From contig NZ_JACJOD010000008.1 in assembly GCF_014695385.1 (NCBI RefSeq), positions 186,001 to 250,000 on the forward strand: a DNA stretch of 64,000 bases, in the 5' to 3' direction. Source of the stretch: Trichocoleus sp. FACHB-46. Its GTDB lineage: Bacteria > Cyanobacteriota > Cyanobacteriia > FACHB-46. Each line of letters opens with the position of its first letter. The stretch's first letter is position 1. The position numbers and the translations under genes were made by a program. The notes under the pieces were generated by a model that was not told the DNA's origin, did no database searches, and saw only the letters and a list, made by a program, of their open reading frames with translations. Shown here one piece after another: positions 18,505 to 28,708 of this stretch.

Positions 18505-19368
18505 TCAGATTTGCCAAACTCGCGGTGGACAAGCGGAACGGCCTAAGTAAAGTTGGCGTAGAAGTTGCCAGACTTGCATAAACCAGCTACGGGCAGCTTG
18601 GCTAGAAGGCCCGCGATAACGGCAGAGTAAGCCTTCGGTAAGGCTGGTGACTCCTGCTTCGCCAGGGTACGCACCTGCTTGCCACAGCGATCGCGCCTGG
18701 GTAATTAGCTCTAGTTCTACCGCTTTTCCTACTAAAGCAAAACTGGCAATCACCGGATGTCCTGCTAGGCCATGCGGACTGTTCACGATCACTGGACTGC
18801 CTGGAATCCATTGGGGGTCAATCCATAAGGGCTGGTCTTGCCGCCAAACTTCGGTGCGCGATCGCCAGTTGCCGCTGAGAAATTGTTCGCCCCTAGCGCT
18901 GCGGCCTAGGCGGGTAATTTCCCAGCCAATCCAGGTGGCGTTGGGTGCCAGTTCCACTCGGAGATTTTGTTGGTAGTTTGCGCCATCAAACACGATCGTT
19001 TCTTGCGGCAGCCATTCACAGCAAGCGCCCTCGGCAATTTGGACTTGAGCCGTTTGTTGCGCGACTAAGCCATTACTTCGATAAACCTTGGTGGCAGCGG
19101 CACTGGTGATTAAGGCATGGGCTTGGGGTTGCAGGCGGAGATTTAAGCTGAGGCGATCGTCCCCCACGACACCTCCGGCTGTGTGCAACAGGATGCAATG
19201 ACAAACCTCTGGCCCTTCCGGATAGAAGGGGCGTTGCAGCTTCAAGGGGGCTTGACTGCGGCTATAGCTGAGATGGGTAGCGCGATCGCGAAAGGCAAAT
19301 TCTAGCTCCAGGCTGCCCTGCCATCCTGCACTCAAATTCAATTGTCCTGTGGCAGCATCAGCAGTCAT
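18505..19368 (-). CDS. ureD: Urease accessory protein UreD
   Basis: The 287-residue protein shows UreD motifs: RSQAPLKLQRPFYPEG, HTAGGVVGDDRL, and EWLPQETIVFDGA. UreD (UreH) scaffolds apo-urease and forms the UreD-F-G activation complex that delivers nickel. It is the first gene of ureD-ureA-ureB. Its partners ureG and ureEF lie about 9 and 16 kb further upstream on the same strand. I see no NtcA-type motif in the 31 bp before it, so it may be read from upstream or from a promoter within the preceding kinase gene. Confidence 0.96.
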   Translation of the reverse strand: MTADAATGQLNLSAGWQGSLELEFAFRDRATHLSYSRSQAPLKLQRPFYPEGPEVCHCILLHTAGGVVGDDRLSLNLRLQPQAHALITSAAATKVYRSNGLVAQQTAQVQIAEGACCEWLPQETIVFDGANYQQNLRVELAPNATWIGWEITRLGRSARGEQFLSGNWRSRTEVWRQDQPLWIDPQWIPGSPVIVNSPHGLAGHPVIASFALVGKAVELELITQARSLWQAGAYPGEAGVTSLTEGLLCRYRGPSSQAARSWFMQVWQLLRQLYLGRSACPPRVWQI

Positions 19369-19399
19369 GAGGGGCCAAATCGAAACGGCTTAGCGAAAA

Positions 19400-21649
19400 T
19401 CATACCGCTATCGGCAAGGATGTGGCTGCCTGGGGTAGATCAATCGTCACTTCTGTACCTGCTCCAGGAGTCGAGATGACGTGAATTTGGCCTTGGTGCC
19501 GCTCCAAAATTTGATAAGCCACCGTCAAGCCCAGACCTGTACCTTTGCCCACAGGTTTGGTGGTAAAAAAGGGGTCAAATAGCTTCTCTTGGATTTCTGA
19601 CGGAATACCAGGGCCATTGTCGCGGATGCTCACCTGTACCTGATTATCGGGACACATTTGTGTCTGAATCAGAATTTGCTTGTCTGGGCGAGAGCAGCTT
19701 TCCAGGGCATCGATCGCATTGCTCAAGAGATTCATAAAAACTTGGTTAAGCTGTCGGGGATAGCACTCCACTGGCGGTAGCGGGCCGTATTGCTTAATCA
19801 CTTGAATCGAGCTAAAGTTATGCGCTTCCTCATTCAGGCGATGCTGCAAAATCAGCAAGGTGCTATCAATGCCTTCGTGAAGATTGGCTGGTTTCATCTC
19901 CGCTTCGTCCAGCCGCGAGAAGTTGCGTAAAGACAGAATAATTTGGCGAATGCGATCGGCTCCCGTTTCCATTGAAGTGAGAATCTTGGGCAGATCCGTG
20001 GTGATGAAATTAAACTCGATCGCGTCTTTGCGTTGTTGAATTTCTGGATCGTGGCCGTAGCGCTGGGTATATTGTTGCACCAGATCGAGTAAATCGCGGC
20101 TGTAACGGCTGATGTAAGGCAAGTTGCCGTAGATGAAATTGATCGGGTTGTTGATTTCGTGGGCGACTCCTGCCACCAACTGCCCCAAACTAGACATCTT
20201 CTCCGTTTGAATTAACTGGGCTTGGGCTTTTTGCAAATTGCGTAACGCGATGCTGAGTTGCTCAGCTTTGGCGGTGACTTCGGTGTTCAACCGCTGCAAT
20301 TCATCATGGGCTTGCTGCAACTGTTGATGTTGTTGTCGCACTTCTTCGGTGCGCTCTTGTACTCGTTCTTCGAGAGTTTGCCGCGCCAGTTCCAATTCTT
20401 CGGTGCGTTCGGCTACCCTGTGCTCTAGGTCATTAATCAAGGTTTTGAGCGAGCCAGCCATCTCCTGATAAGAACAGGCAAGTTGGCCGATTTCACCGCC
20501 TGCGGTCATGCCTGGAATGGGACTGCTTAAGTCTCCAGCGGCTAAAGTTTGGCTGCGTTCTGCTAGTTGCTTGATCGGTTGGCTGATTTGTTTGGCCAGA
20601 AAATGAGCGATCGCGATCGAGAGCAATGTTGCCAACCCTAACCCACCCCAAAGCAATTGGCTGAGGGCCGTAAGGGCTTGGCTAAAGTAACCAGAAACAA
20701 TCTGAATTTTGGCGATCGCCACAGGCCGATTGCTCGACATCAGTGGTGCATAAACTGTGTTGAGTCCTGATTGAGGCTCGATGCGATAGACAGATTGACC
20801 TTGGCGAATTTTGGGCAAAACTTCGGTGCTGAAATGATTGGCTTCCCAAACATCTAGCTTCAGATCGCTATGACTCGCGACGATAGGCTGACCTTGCAGC
20901 GAGAAAATCTTCAGCTTGGTGGTTGGTTGAGAAAACGTGAGAAATTTCTGTAACCAAACTGCATCCAGAACTTGTCCCACAATGAGCGTGCCAGGTGAAG
21001 CTCCCTTGCCATCACTTTGATAAATAGGCGCGACAGACAGCATCAACACTTGACGTTGCGGGCCTAGCTTTGCAGCAGAATTGCTCTGAGCTTGAGGCGC
21101 TACATCAGTCTGAATTAAGTCTTGGGTAGTTTTTCCAGTTTTAACCAAACGACTGATGCGCTCTTGCACCGCAGGCAACTGTAACTCTGCCCCCCGACTG
21201 CCTAAAACATCTCCAGCTTGACTTGTAACTTTTACCGCATCTACGTCCGTGGAGAAAACCAATTGATCGCTGACTTCCTTAGTGATCCAAGCTCGGTTGC
21301 GCTGTTGTACCGCATCGTACAAGTCAGTCCAGAAGGCATAACCTGCGGCTAAATCTTGTAATCCTTTTTCGCTAGCAGCCGTATAACCTCGAAAGGCTTG
21401 GACTTGATCATTCAACCGCACTTTCTCTAAATCCTTGAGTGGCTGATGCCCAAATTGCCAAGCAGCACCCACCAGAAAAATGACGGGAACTAGCGAGGCG
21501 CCAAAGGTAAACACCAAAATTTTGGGTTGGAGGTGATGCAGTCTCTCCACCCATTTGGATTCAGCTTGTTTGAGTCGAGAAAATAGCAATTTACTTAAAT
21601 GTGTTGAAGAATACGGCTGACAAATTGTTAATAAAATTCCACGACTCAC
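19400..21649 (-). CDS. Membrane sensor histidine kinase with extracytoplasmic CHASE4-like domain
   Basis: The 749-residue protein has a first membrane segment near residues 47-66 ([16 protein letters not shown]), then about 260 extracytoplasmic residues resembling CHASE4. A second membrane segment near 330-350 ([17 protein letters not shown]), a HAMP domain and a long coiled coil (about 400-490) follow. The kinase core has phospho-acceptor His in [11 protein letters not shown] and ATP motifs [21 protein letters not shown] and [13 protein letters not shown]. The core closely resembles that of the photoreceptor kinase at 3.2-6.5 kb. It sits between ureD and the SemiSWEET/urt genes on their strand, which suggests but does not prove a link to nitrogen or urea sensing. 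Confidence 0.9.
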   Translation of the reverse strand: MSRGILLTICQPYSSTHLSKLLFSRLKQAESKWVERLHHLQPKILVFTFGASLVPVIFLVGAAWQFGHQPLKDLEKVRLNDQVQAFRGYTAASEKGLQDLAAGYAFWTDLYDAVQQRNRAWITKEVSDQLVFSTDVDAVKVTSQAGDVLGSRGAELQLPAVQERISRLVKTGKTTQDLIQTDVAPQAQSNSAAKLGPQRQVLMLSVAPIYQSDGKGASPGTLIVGQVLDAVWLQKFLTFSQPTTKLKIFSLQGQPIVASHSDLKLDVWEANHFSTEVLPKIRQGQSVYRIEPQSGLNTVYAPLMSSNRPVAIAKIQIVSGYFSQALTALSQLLWGGLGLATLLSIAIAHFLAKQISQPIKQLAERSQTLAAGDLSSPIPGMTAGGEIGQLACSYQEMAGSLKTLINDLEHRVAERTEELELARQTLEERVQERTEEVRQQHQQLQQAHDELQRLNTEVTAKAEQLSIALRNLQKAQAQLIQTEKMSSLGQLVAGVAHEINNPINFIYGNLPYISRYSRDLLDLVQQYTQRYGHDPEIQQRKDAIEFNFITTDLPKILTSMETGADRIRQIILSLRNFSRLDEAEMKPANLHEGIDSTLLILQHRLNEEAHNFSSIQVIKQYGPLPPVECYPRQLNQVFMNLLSNAIDALESCSRPDKQILIQTQMCPDNQVQVSIRDNGPGIPSEIQEKLFDPFFTTKPVGKGTGLGLTVAYQILERHQGQIHVISTPGAGTEVTIDLPQAATSLPIAV

Positions 21650-21833
21650 ACCCTGTACCTACGCTTCACCCTATGGAGCATCTGACCACGTAAGTCCTTG
21701 ATGTTTCAGAACTTTCCGTCCACACTGTACTCCTACTGATCAGCCCGCAACTCACGAAAAAGGGTGAAAGCTAAGCCAAGCCTAAAGTCAAATCTTGGAA
21801 TGAGTCAAGGCCAATTCGGTAAGTTGATGGCTT

Positions 21834-22091
21834 TTAGGATTCGTAGCGAATTTTCAAAATCAAATTAATTGATGACAAAACAAAAGTAACCGAGTTAGCA
21901 ATAATCACAGGCAAAGACTGAATGTAGAGACCATAGATCAACCAAAGAAAAACTCCGGTGGAAAACGTAATCAGCATCCATAGCGAAACATCTTTGGCGG
22001 ATTTAGAGCGCCAAGTTTTGAGCAGTTGTGGCAGAAAAGCGGTAGTCGTTAAGGCGGCAGCTACGAGACCCAGCAATGTCACAGCATCCAT
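21834..22091 (-). CDS. SemiSWEET-type small transporter
   Basis: The 85-residue protein has three predicted membrane helices and the PQ-loop-like TTTAFLPQLLKTWRSKSAKDVS of bacterial SemiSWEETs, followed by NSVTFVLSSINLILK. SemiSWEETs dimerise to move small sugars. It lies 91 bp downstream of urtE on the same strand. Its substrate here is unknown; a role in urea metabolism is not implied by the family. Confidence 0.9.
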   Translation of the reverse strand: MDAVTLLGLVAAALTTTAFLPQLLKTWRSKSAKDVSLWMLITFSTGVFLWLIYGLYIQSLPVIIANSVTFVLSSINLILKIRYES

Positions 22092-22182
22092 CTAGCTTTT
22101 TCCCTCAAACACATGAATTCTTCCCATGCCTGATCATGCCAGCCTGAGGAGGATCTGCGTCTTCCAGATTAAGCAGCTTGGC

Positions 22183-22944
22183 TTACACGGCCAAAAATTG
22201 TTGAATTACGTCGTTGCTGAGTTCTTGGGTGGAGCCAGACGCGACAATGCCACCTTTTTGCATGGCGTAGTACCAATCGGCTTGACGGACAAAGTGGAGA
22301 TGTTGCTCAACTAGCAGCACCGAGATCCCCGTTTCCGCAATGATCCGCCGTACTGCCGCTTCGATTTCCAAAATGATGGAGGGTTGAATGCCTTCAGTGG
22401 GTTCATCTAAAACGAGTAAGCGGGGTTTGCCCATCAAGGCACGGGCGATCGCCAGTTGTTGTTGTTGACCACCACTTAAGTCTCCTCCTTGTCGGGAGAG
22501 CATGGTCTTCAGTACCGGAAACAGCTCAAAGATTTCGGCAGGGATTTCTGCCTGCTGCCGAGTTTTGCGATCGCTACAAGCTTCCAGACCTAACAACAAG
22601 TTCTCTTTCACGGTCAAGCGAGGAATGATCTCTCGACCTTGCGGCACATAACCAATACCGAGCCTAGCTCTTTGGTCGGGGGATTTGGAGTTAATCACAT
22701 TTCCCGCTAAATAAATGTTGCCGCTCCGGGGTTGCAGCAAACCCATTACGGTCTTGAGCAGGGTGGTTTTGCCCACACCATTGCGCCCAATCAAGCAAAC
22801 CATCTTGCCCACTGGAACACTAAGATCAACCTGGCGCAGAATGTGGCTCTCGCCGTAGTAGACGTTAAGGCCCGCAACCTGAAGCATGGGAGACGGAGTT
22901 GTGGCGATTTCTGGGGCGATCGCGGTGTTAGCTGAATTCATCAT
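22183..22944 (-). CDS. urtE: Urea ABC transporter ATP-binding protein UrtE
   Basis: The 253-residue ATPase belongs to the LivF-type branch: Walker A GRNGVGKTT, signature LSGGQQQQLAIARAL, Walker B LLVLDEPTEGIQPS and His switch LVEQH. It powers high-affinity urea uptake with UrtD. The start overlaps the urtD stop in ATGA. An internal ATG before LQVAGLNVYYGES (residue 20) is an alternative start matching the usual family N-terminus. Confidence 0.96.
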   Translation of the reverse strand: MMNSANTAIAPEIATTPSPMLQVAGLNVYYGESHILRQVDLSVPVGKMVCLIGRNGVGKTTLLKTVMGLLQPRSGNIYLAGNVINSKSPDQRARLGIGYVPQGREIIPRLTVKENLLLGLEACSDRKTRQQAEIPAEIFELFPVLKTMLSRQGGDLSGGQQQQLAIARALMGKPRLLVLDEPTEGIQPSIILEIEAAVRRIIAETGISVLLVEQHLHFVRQADWYYAMQKGGIVASGSTQELSNDVIQQFLAV

Positions 22945-23726
22945 GTGGCGCTGATCTCCTCTTTAACCGCTGCAGCAGGCATCTCTGACTGTTGACCTAG
23001 ATACACTTCAATCACACGCGGATCGCTTTGTACTTCTTCGATGGTACCTTCGCAGAGCACCGACCCCTCGTGCAGAACGGTGACCTGCCGAGCAATCTGG
23101 CGCACAAATTCCATGTCGTGCTCGATCACCAAAATCGAATGACTTTCAGCCAATGCCAACAGTAGATCCCCAATATTGGCAGTTTCTTCATCGGTCAGAC
23201 CTGCCACAGGCTCGTCTACTAACAACAAATCTGGCGATTGCGCCACGAGCATGCCAATTTCTAGACGCTGCTTTTCACCGTGGGAGAGCAACCCCGCTAA
23301 GCCATCGGCCTTGGTCGCTAAGCCAATGGTTTCTAGCAATCCGCCAATTCTACGCCGCTCTGCCGTAGAGGCTCGCCCCCACAAAGTCGAGAAGACAGAT
23401 TTGGCCCGACTGCCCGCGATCGCTAAGTTATCTCGCACCGAGAGGTTGAGATAGATGCGGGGAGTTTGGAACTTGCGACCCACACCGAAACGGGCAATCT
23501 GATGCTCCGAGAGCGATCGCAAGTTGCGGCCCTTAAATAGTACTCGCCCTTCAGTAGGCTTGACTTTACCTGTGATCACATCCAGAAAGGTGGTTTTACC
23601 TGCACCGTTGGGGCCAATCACCACTCGGAGTTCGCCAGTGTCCATGCTGAAGTTAAGCTGCTTCAGAGCTTTGAAGCCATCGAAGCTAACGGTAAGATTC
23701 TCAATTTCCAGAATTTTGCTGTTCAT
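22941..23726 (-). CDS. urtD: Urea ABC transporter ATP-binding protein UrtD
   Basis: The 261-residue LivG-type ATPase has Walker A GPNGAGKTT, signature LLSHGEKQRLEIGML and Walker B LLLVDEPVAGLTDEE. The signature is SHGEKQ rather than SGGQ, as is usual for UrtD proteins. It pairs with UrtE on the UrtBC permease. The order urtA-B-C-D-E on the minus strand matches other cyanobacteria. Confidence 0.97.
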   Translation of the reverse strand: MNSKILEIENLTVSFDGFKALKQLNFSMDTGELRVVIGPNGAGKTTFLDVITGKVKPTEGRVLFKGRNLRSLSEHQIARFGVGRKFQTPRIYLNLSVRDNLAIAGSRAKSVFSTLWGRASTAERRRIGGLLETIGLATKADGLAGLLSHGEKQRLEIGMLVAQSPDLLLVDEPVAGLTDEETANIGDLLLALAESHSILVIEHDMEFVRQIARQVTVLHEGSVLCEGTIEEVQSDPRVIEVYLGQQSEMPAAAVKEEISAT

Positions 23727-23785
23727 GGAAGGGTTGGGTGGGAGATAGGGAAGGGGGTTGGGGGGTAGGTCTAGATGGATAGCGC

Positions 23786-24961
23786 CTAATCATGTTTGCT
23801 AAGCTTTTGACGTTCTTGCTCAACGTCGGGATCGGTTTCGAGACTGGGATAGGTCATGACAGCGGGGCGGCGGCCTAAGAGCGATCGCAGTTGTTGCATC
23901 CCTTGGTGGCGCAACCAACCGACCAAACCGTTGGGCAGCACCATCACTACCAGGAGAAACAAAGCTCCTTGAAAAAAGAGCCAAATATCCGGAAAGCGTT
24001 CGCTCAATAAGCTTTTGCCATAGTTAACGAGGAGAGCACCCAGTACAGCACCGACTAGAGAAGCGCGTCCTCCTACGGCAACCCAAATCACCATCTCAAT
24101 CGAGAAGGCAATATCCATTGCTTTGGGTGAGATGATGCCCGTTTGCAGGGTAAACATAGCTCCCGCCAAGCCTGCCAGACCTGCGGAAACTGCAAAAACC
24201 AAAACCTTGAATCCGGTGGGATCATAGCCAGAGAAGCGCACCCGGCTCTCGTCATCTCGAATCGCCACCAACAAGTTACCAAAGCGCCCCGTGGTCAGCC
24301 AACGGCAAAGGGCGTAAGCGGCGACCAACAGTAAAACAGTGACGACATAGAAGATAAATTGGGTTTGGGGAGCGCTGACTGTAGCTCCAAACAAAGTGCG
24401 GAAGTCTGTGAGGCCGTTGGTGCCGTTGATGAACTTCTGTTGACCGTTGAAGAGATTGAAAAAGATGATTGTGGCGGCTTGAGTGAGGATCGAGAAATAC
24501 ACACCGCGAATGCGATTGCGGAAAACTAAATATCCCAGTACGGCTGCCAGCAACCCCGGAATCAGCACGATCGCGAATGCTGTAAAGGGAAATGAATAAA
24601 AGGGTTGCCAAAACACAGGAAGCTTGGTGACGCCATACAAGCTCATGAACTCTGGTAACTGGATGCTGGCATCCGGTGGAATCTGCAACTTCAAGTGCAT
24701 AGCTAAGGCATAACCGCCTAAGGCAAAAAATACACCATGCCCCAAGCTCAGTAAACCTGTGTAGCCCCAGATTAAGTCAATCCCTAAGGCTGCGATCGCC
24801 AGCGCTAAAAATCGCCCTAACAAATTCAACCGAAAACCAGTCAGTAAAAGCGGCATCACTAAAATGAGGCCCAGCGCGATCGCGCCCACAATGCCAATTT
24901 CCATCAGCAGTTTGCGATGCCTGCGCCAATCTATCCCTCGATTCCCAATTGCTGTCTCCAC
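23786..24961 (-). CDS. urtC: Urea ABC transporter permease UrtC
   Basis: The 391-residue LivM-type permease has about nine to ten membrane helices and the motifs DLIWGYTGLLSLGHGVFFALG and FVFAVSAGLAGLAGAMFTLQ. The first codon is GTG at 24959-24961; a later ATG at residue 20 before EIGIVGAIALG could also serve. The 59-bp gap to urtD is G-rich. UrtC forms the inner-membrane channel with UrtB. Confidence 0.95.
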   Translation of the reverse strand: METAIGNRGIDWRRHRKLLMEIGIVGAIALGLILVMPLLLTGFRLNLLGRFLALAIAALGIDLIWGYTGLLSLGHGVFFALGGYALAMHLKLQIPPDASIQLPEFMSLYGVTKLPVFWQPFYSFPFTAFAIVLIPGLLAAVLGYLVFRNRIRGVYFSILTQAATIIFFNLFNGQQKFINGTNGLTDFRTLFGATVSAPQTQFIFYVVTVLLLVAAYALCRWLTTGRFGNLLVAIRDDESRVRFSGYDPTGFKVLVFAVSAGLAGLAGAMFTLQTGIISPKAMDIAFSIEMVIWVAVGGRASLVGAVLGALLVNYGKSLLSERFPDIWLFFQGALFLLVVMVLPNGLVGWLRHQGMQQLRSLLGRRPAVMTYPSLETDPDVEQERQKLSKHD

Positions 24962-25028
24962 AACCCCAAGCCTCTCACGTCACCCAGCCAAACTCAATCC
25001 AGAATCTAAAATCGGCAATCCAAAGCTG

Positions 25029-26189
25029 CTATGCGTCCACCGTTCGTCCCTTCGGCGGAAACAGACCTGCCGGGCGCACTTGCAGAAACACCACAATCAA
25101 TGCAAAAACCATTACCTTGGCCATGCTGGTGCTAGAGAAGAATGTGAAAAAGTCAGCCAATGGGGGCACCGCCGTCAACAAAGGACGAAACGCATCGGAG
25201 CCGATCAGATAAGTTAAGGTGCCGATCGCCATTGCGGCCACAATGCTGCCGACCAACTTACCAACACCACCCACAACGACCACCATGAACGTATCCACAA
25301 TGTAATTCTGTCCAGTGTTAGGGCCCACGGAACCAAGTAAGCTCAGGGCACAGCCCGCCACACCCGCCAGCCCAGACCCCAGCGCAAAGGTGAGCGCATC
25401 TACCTTCTGAGTGGGAATGCCCAAGCAAGCACTCATGCTACGGTTCTGCGTCACAGCTCGAATTCGCAGCCCCCAAGGCGATCGCTGCAAGAACAGATAA
25501 ATGGCAACGACGCAGAAAATAGTCAAGGCCACAATAAAGAGGCGCACCGAGGACACTTGAAAGCTCCCCAACGAGAAACCACTGCGAAGCCACTTAGGCG
25601 CGGTGACATCTACGTTTTGTGCCCCAAACCAAGGTTTAGTTACAGCCAGCTTATAAGTTTGGCTGAGGATATTGCCTGTGACCGCAGAAATACCAAACGA
25701 GATCGGCAACAGTAGCGCGATCGCCCAACCCCGTAGACGGTGCCAATCCGCACGACGAGACAGCAGCCACATTCCACCGAAAAAGAAGAGGCAAAAGAGG
25801 GCTAGACCAATCACCAGCACCCAATTCACGCTCCGCACAAACTGCTGCAAGATCAGGCTCACGCCCCAGGTGGCTAGCAAAGTTTCTAGAGGACGGCCAT
25901 ATAAATACCGCACCACCCCTCGTTCCAAAATTAGCCCCATTAAAGCCGCGACCAAAAAGGCTAAAGGGAGAGCAAAGAGAATGTAAGTTTCTAGCCAGTC
26001 ACCCCCCAGGCTCTTGAACACATTCTGAACCACAAAGGTGGTGTAAGCCCCCAACATCATCAATTCCCCGTGGGCCATGTTGATCACGCCCATGAGGCCG
26101 AACACAATGGCGAGTCCCAGTGCTGCTAGCAACAACACCGAACCGATGCCAATGCCACCCAAAATCCCATCTACCAATCCCGTCAGCAA
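25029..26189 (-). CDS. urtB: Urea ABC transporter permease UrtB
   Basis: The permease is LivH-type with GLAIVFGLMGVINMAHGELMM, the diagnostic UrtB motif, and ALGSGLAGVAGCALSLLG. I place the start at a TTG at 26187-26189, giving about 386 residues. It is preceded at 7 nt by a perfect AGGAGG ribosome binding site, and the protein then begins LTGLVDGILGGIGIGSVLL like other UrtB proteins. A frame extends 15 codons further upstream to a TTG at 26234, but that start lies inside a strong hairpin and lacks a ribosome binding site. Confidence 0.94.
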   Translation of the reverse strand: MLTGLVDGILGGIGIGSVLLLAALGLAIVFGLMGVINMAHGELMMLGAYTTFVVQNVFKSLGGDWLETYILFALPLAFLVAALMGLILERGVVRYLYGRPLETLLATWGVSLILQQFVRSVNWVLVIGLALFCLFFFGGMWLLSRRADWHRLRGWAIALLLPISFGISAVTGNILSQTYKLAVTKPWFGAQNVDVTAPKWLRSGFSLGSFQVSSVRLFIVALTIFCVVAIYLFLQRSPWGLRIRAVTQNRSMSACLGIPTQKVDALTFALGSGLAGVAGCALSLLGSVGPNTGQNYIVDTFMVVVVGGVGKLVGSIVAAMAIGTLTYLIGSDAFRPLLTAVPPLADFFTFFSSTSMAKVMVFALIVVFLQVRPAGLFPPKGRTVDA

Positions 26190-26210
26190 ATCTCTCCCTC
26201 CTGCGAGCTG

Positions 26211-26251
26211 GGATTCTGGAAAAGAATTAACCAAATTCTTTTCCAGAATCC
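26211..26251 (-). promoter_or_regulatory. Perfect 18-bp hairpin between urtA and urtB
   Basis: The 18 bases at 26211-26228 are the exact reverse complement of 26234-26251, around a five-base loop. The structure sits between the urtA stop and the likely urtB start. There is no T-run after it on the minus strand, so it looks like an RNA stability or processing element that would raise urtA over the permease genes, rather than a full terminator. This role is inferred. Confidence 0.75.
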
Positions 26252-26293
26252 TTTAGCAAAGCGGCACGTAGTGCTATCTAAAATCCCAAATCT

Positions 26294-27640
26294 CTAAGTG
26301 GTCTTGTACTTGCCACCCTTGGCTGGGTCAGACCAATCACAAGCGAAGCCCTTGGTTTCAGCTACATACTGGTTCCAAGGCACAGGAGCTACGGCTTTGT
26401 CGGTAGAGGAGACAATCTCAAACAGACCATCGTCCCGCACCTCACCAATCCGCACCACTTTAGACAAGTGATGGTTGGCAGCCAAGCTGACCTGTCCTTG
26501 TGGAGCATCAAAGGTTTGGCCAACCGCAGCAACCCGTACCTTCTCCATGTCATCTGCTGTAGCGGCCTTCTCAACCGCTTGCTTCCAGATGTAAACCATG
26601 ATGTATGCTGCTTCCATCGGGTCGTTGGTGACGCGATCGCTGCCATACTTGGCTTTGAACGCCTCTACAAACTTCTTGTTGGCAGGAGTGTCTACGGTTT
26701 GGAAATAGTTCCAAGCGGCATAATGACCCTTGAGATATTCCGGTCCGATCGCCTTGACTTCTTCTTCCGCAATACTGACGGACATAGAGGGATATTTATC
26801 TGGCCCCATCCCAGCGCCCTGCAACTGCTTGAAGAAGGCCACGTTGCTGTCTCCGTTCAGCGTGTTGTAGATCACGCCGCCGTTAGGTAAAGCTTGCTTG
26901 ATTTTGGCAATGATCGGCGTGACTTCTGTACTGCCTAGAGGCAGGTAGTCTTCTCCGACAACCTTGGCACCTTTGGCTTCTAGCTGCGCTTTGATAATTG
27001 TGTTGGCGGTGCGAGGGAAAACATAGTCAGATCCCACCAAGAAGAATTCTTTGCCTTTGTTTTCCAGCAGCCAATCGACCGAGGGTTCAATCTGTTGGTT
27101 GGGAGCCGCTCCGGTGTAAAAAATGTTTTTGGAACATTCTTGCCCTTCATACTGCACTGGATACCAGAGCATATGATTCTTCTGCTCAAAGACAGGCAAA
27201 ACTGCTTTGCGGCTGGCAGAGGTCCAGCAGCCAAAGATAGTCGCGACCTTATCTTGGTCAATTAGTTTAGTTGCTTTCTCAGCGAAGGTAGGCCAATCAG
27301 AAGCACCATCTTCGACGATCGCTTCAATTTGTTTGCCTAAAACACCACCTGCTTGATTAATTTCTGTGATCGCTAATTGTTCAGCATCTACCACGCTCTT
27401 TTCACTAATGGCCATGGTGCCGCTTAGCGAATGGAGAATCCCAACCTTGATGGTGTTGCCGCTACCAGCGGCGGCAGGGGATGCTGCTGTCGTAGGGGAA
27501 GCACTCTCGCCTGCTTGAGGGGTGGGATTGTTGGCGCAAGCTTTTAGCAGAATGCTAGTACCAAAAGTGGCTGAGCCGTAAATCAGAAACTTGCGCCGCC
27601 CAAACTGCCTTGCCATGTTGTTATTATTCTCCTCACTCAA
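26294..27640 (-). CDS. urtA: Urea ABC transporter substrate-binding lipoprotein UrtA
   Basis: The 448-residue protein starts with a twin-arginine-like and lipobox signal ([13 protein letters not shown], then LLKAC, Cys near residue 35) and a Ser/Ala/Thr-rich linker. The binding domain begins [20 protein letters not shown], the UrtA hallmark of the Leu/Ile/Val-binding superfamily, and includes [20 protein letters not shown] and [20 protein letters not shown]. It captures urea in the periplasm. It is the first gene of urtABCDE, with an NtcA-type promoter upstream. Confidence 0.97.
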   Translation of the reverse strand: MSEENNNNMARQFGRRKFLIYGSATFGTSILLKACANNPTPQAGESASPTTAASPAAAGSGNTIKVGILHSLSGTMAISEKSVVDAEQLAITEINQAGGVLGKQIEAIVEDGASDWPTFAEKATKLIDQDKVATIFGCWTSASRKAVLPVFEQKNHMLWYPVQYEGQECSKNIFYTGAAPNQQIEPSVDWLLENKGKEFFLVGSDYVFPRTANTIIKAQLEAKGAKVVGEDYLPLGSTEVTPIIAKIKQALPNGGVIYNTLNGDSNVAFFKQLQGAGMGPDKYPSMSVSIAEEEVKAIGPEYLKGHYAAWNYFQTVDTPANKKFVEAFKAKYGSDRVTNDPMEAAYIMVYIWKQAVEKAATADDMEKVRVAAVGQTFDAPQGQVSLAANHHLSKVVRIGEVRDDGLFEIVSSTDKAVAPVPWNQYVAETKGFACDWSDPAKGGKYKTT

Positions 27641-27679
27641 TCTGCTAACCGGTGTCGGAAGTTACATGATTAAAGTGAG

Positions 27680-27722
27680 ATATTATGGCGGAGCTTCTGA
27701 GGCTAATTGTATTAGCTTATAC
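27680..27722 (-). promoter_or_regulatory. NtcA-dependent promoter upstream of urtA
   Basis: On the minus strand GTA-N8-TAC occupies 27709-27722, an exact match to the NtcA consensus. It is followed 23 nt later by TAATAT (27680-27685), which fits the TAN3T -10 box. This is the canonical class II NtcA promoter layout, 40 bp upstream of the urtA start. NtcA control of urtA is established in other cyanobacteria, so nitrogen-starvation induction is very likely here. Confidence 0.85.
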
Positions 27723-27835
27723 AAAATTCCGATAGCAATAAATGTTCTTAGTCTCAAACCCTGAGCTTTGCGTGGGTTAAGTCAAAATAACCCCATGATT
27801 GAAAGTTCAAAGCGATCGCCAAACTCTACATACTT

Positions 27836-28429
27836 CTACATATTCTCTGTAATAAAATTAATCACCTGCTCTAACCCCGTCTGAGTTTTTAGATTGGTGA
27901 AAACAAATGGCTTCTGACCTCGCATTTTTGTGGCGTCTCGCTCCATGACGCCTAGGTCAGCCCCGACGAAGGGAGCCAAATCAATTTTGTTAATCACCAA
28001 TAAATCTGATTTGGTGATTCCTGGTCCTCCCTTGCGAGGAATCTTGTCTCCTGCAGCCACATCGATTACGTAAATGGTGAGATCAACTAATTCGGGGCTG
28101 AAGGTAGACGCGAGATTATCACCCCCGCTCTCCACGAACAGTAAATCTAAGCTCTGGAAGCGCTGCTCTAGTTGAGCGATCGCGGCTAAGTTGATCGAGG
28201 CATCTTCGCGAATTGCGGTGTGAGGGCACCCTCCGGTTTCTACCCCAATGATGCGCTCTTGCTCCAATGCCTGATGCTTGACCAAAAACTGCGCATCTTC
28301 TTGGGTGTAAATGTCATTGGTGACTACCGCAATATTGTATTGCTGACGTAGAGCTTTACATAGCGTCTCTACCAAAGCAGTTTTGCCAGAGCCTACTGGA
28401 CCTGCGATCCCAACCCGTAGTGTACTCAT
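27836..28429 (-). CDS. ureG: Urease accessory GTPase UreG
   Basis: The 197-residue SIMIBI GTPase has P-loop [12 protein letters not shown], the nickel-binding Cys-Pro-His in [29 protein letters not shown] and base-recognition NKIDLAP. It delivers nickel to the UreD-UreF-apo-urease complex using GTP. The gene stands alone, upstream of the urtA promoter region and about 9 kb from the structural subunits. Confidence 0.98.
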   Translation of the reverse strand: MSTLRVGIAGPVGSGKTALVETLCKALRQQYNIAVVTNDIYTQEDAQFLVKHQALEQERIIGVETGGCPHTAIREDASINLAAIAQLEQRFQSLDLLFVESGGDNLASTFSPELVDLTIYVIDVAAGDKIPRKGGPGITKSDLLVINKIDLAPFVGADLGVMERDATKMRGQKPFVFTNLKTQTGLEQVINFITENM

Positions 28430-28708
28430 CTGGAATTCTCCTAGCCAGATTAAAATTATATTCTCTAGATAAATTAAATATTTGGTCTAAGTATTTTCTG
28501 TCGTTGCGAATTGTGACTGCACCCAGTCAGAAATGGCTGAAAAACTTCTGAGGAGCATTAAATTTTGCAGCACGAATTCTAATCTCAATCCTCCGGCATC
28601 AAAAATTTAAGATCAGGGCACATTTATGTGTATGAGAGCAAAATTTGGCCAATGTCGGTAACCGACCAAAACTTTAAGATAAGGTTAATTTGTATATTAG
28701 ATAACCAT

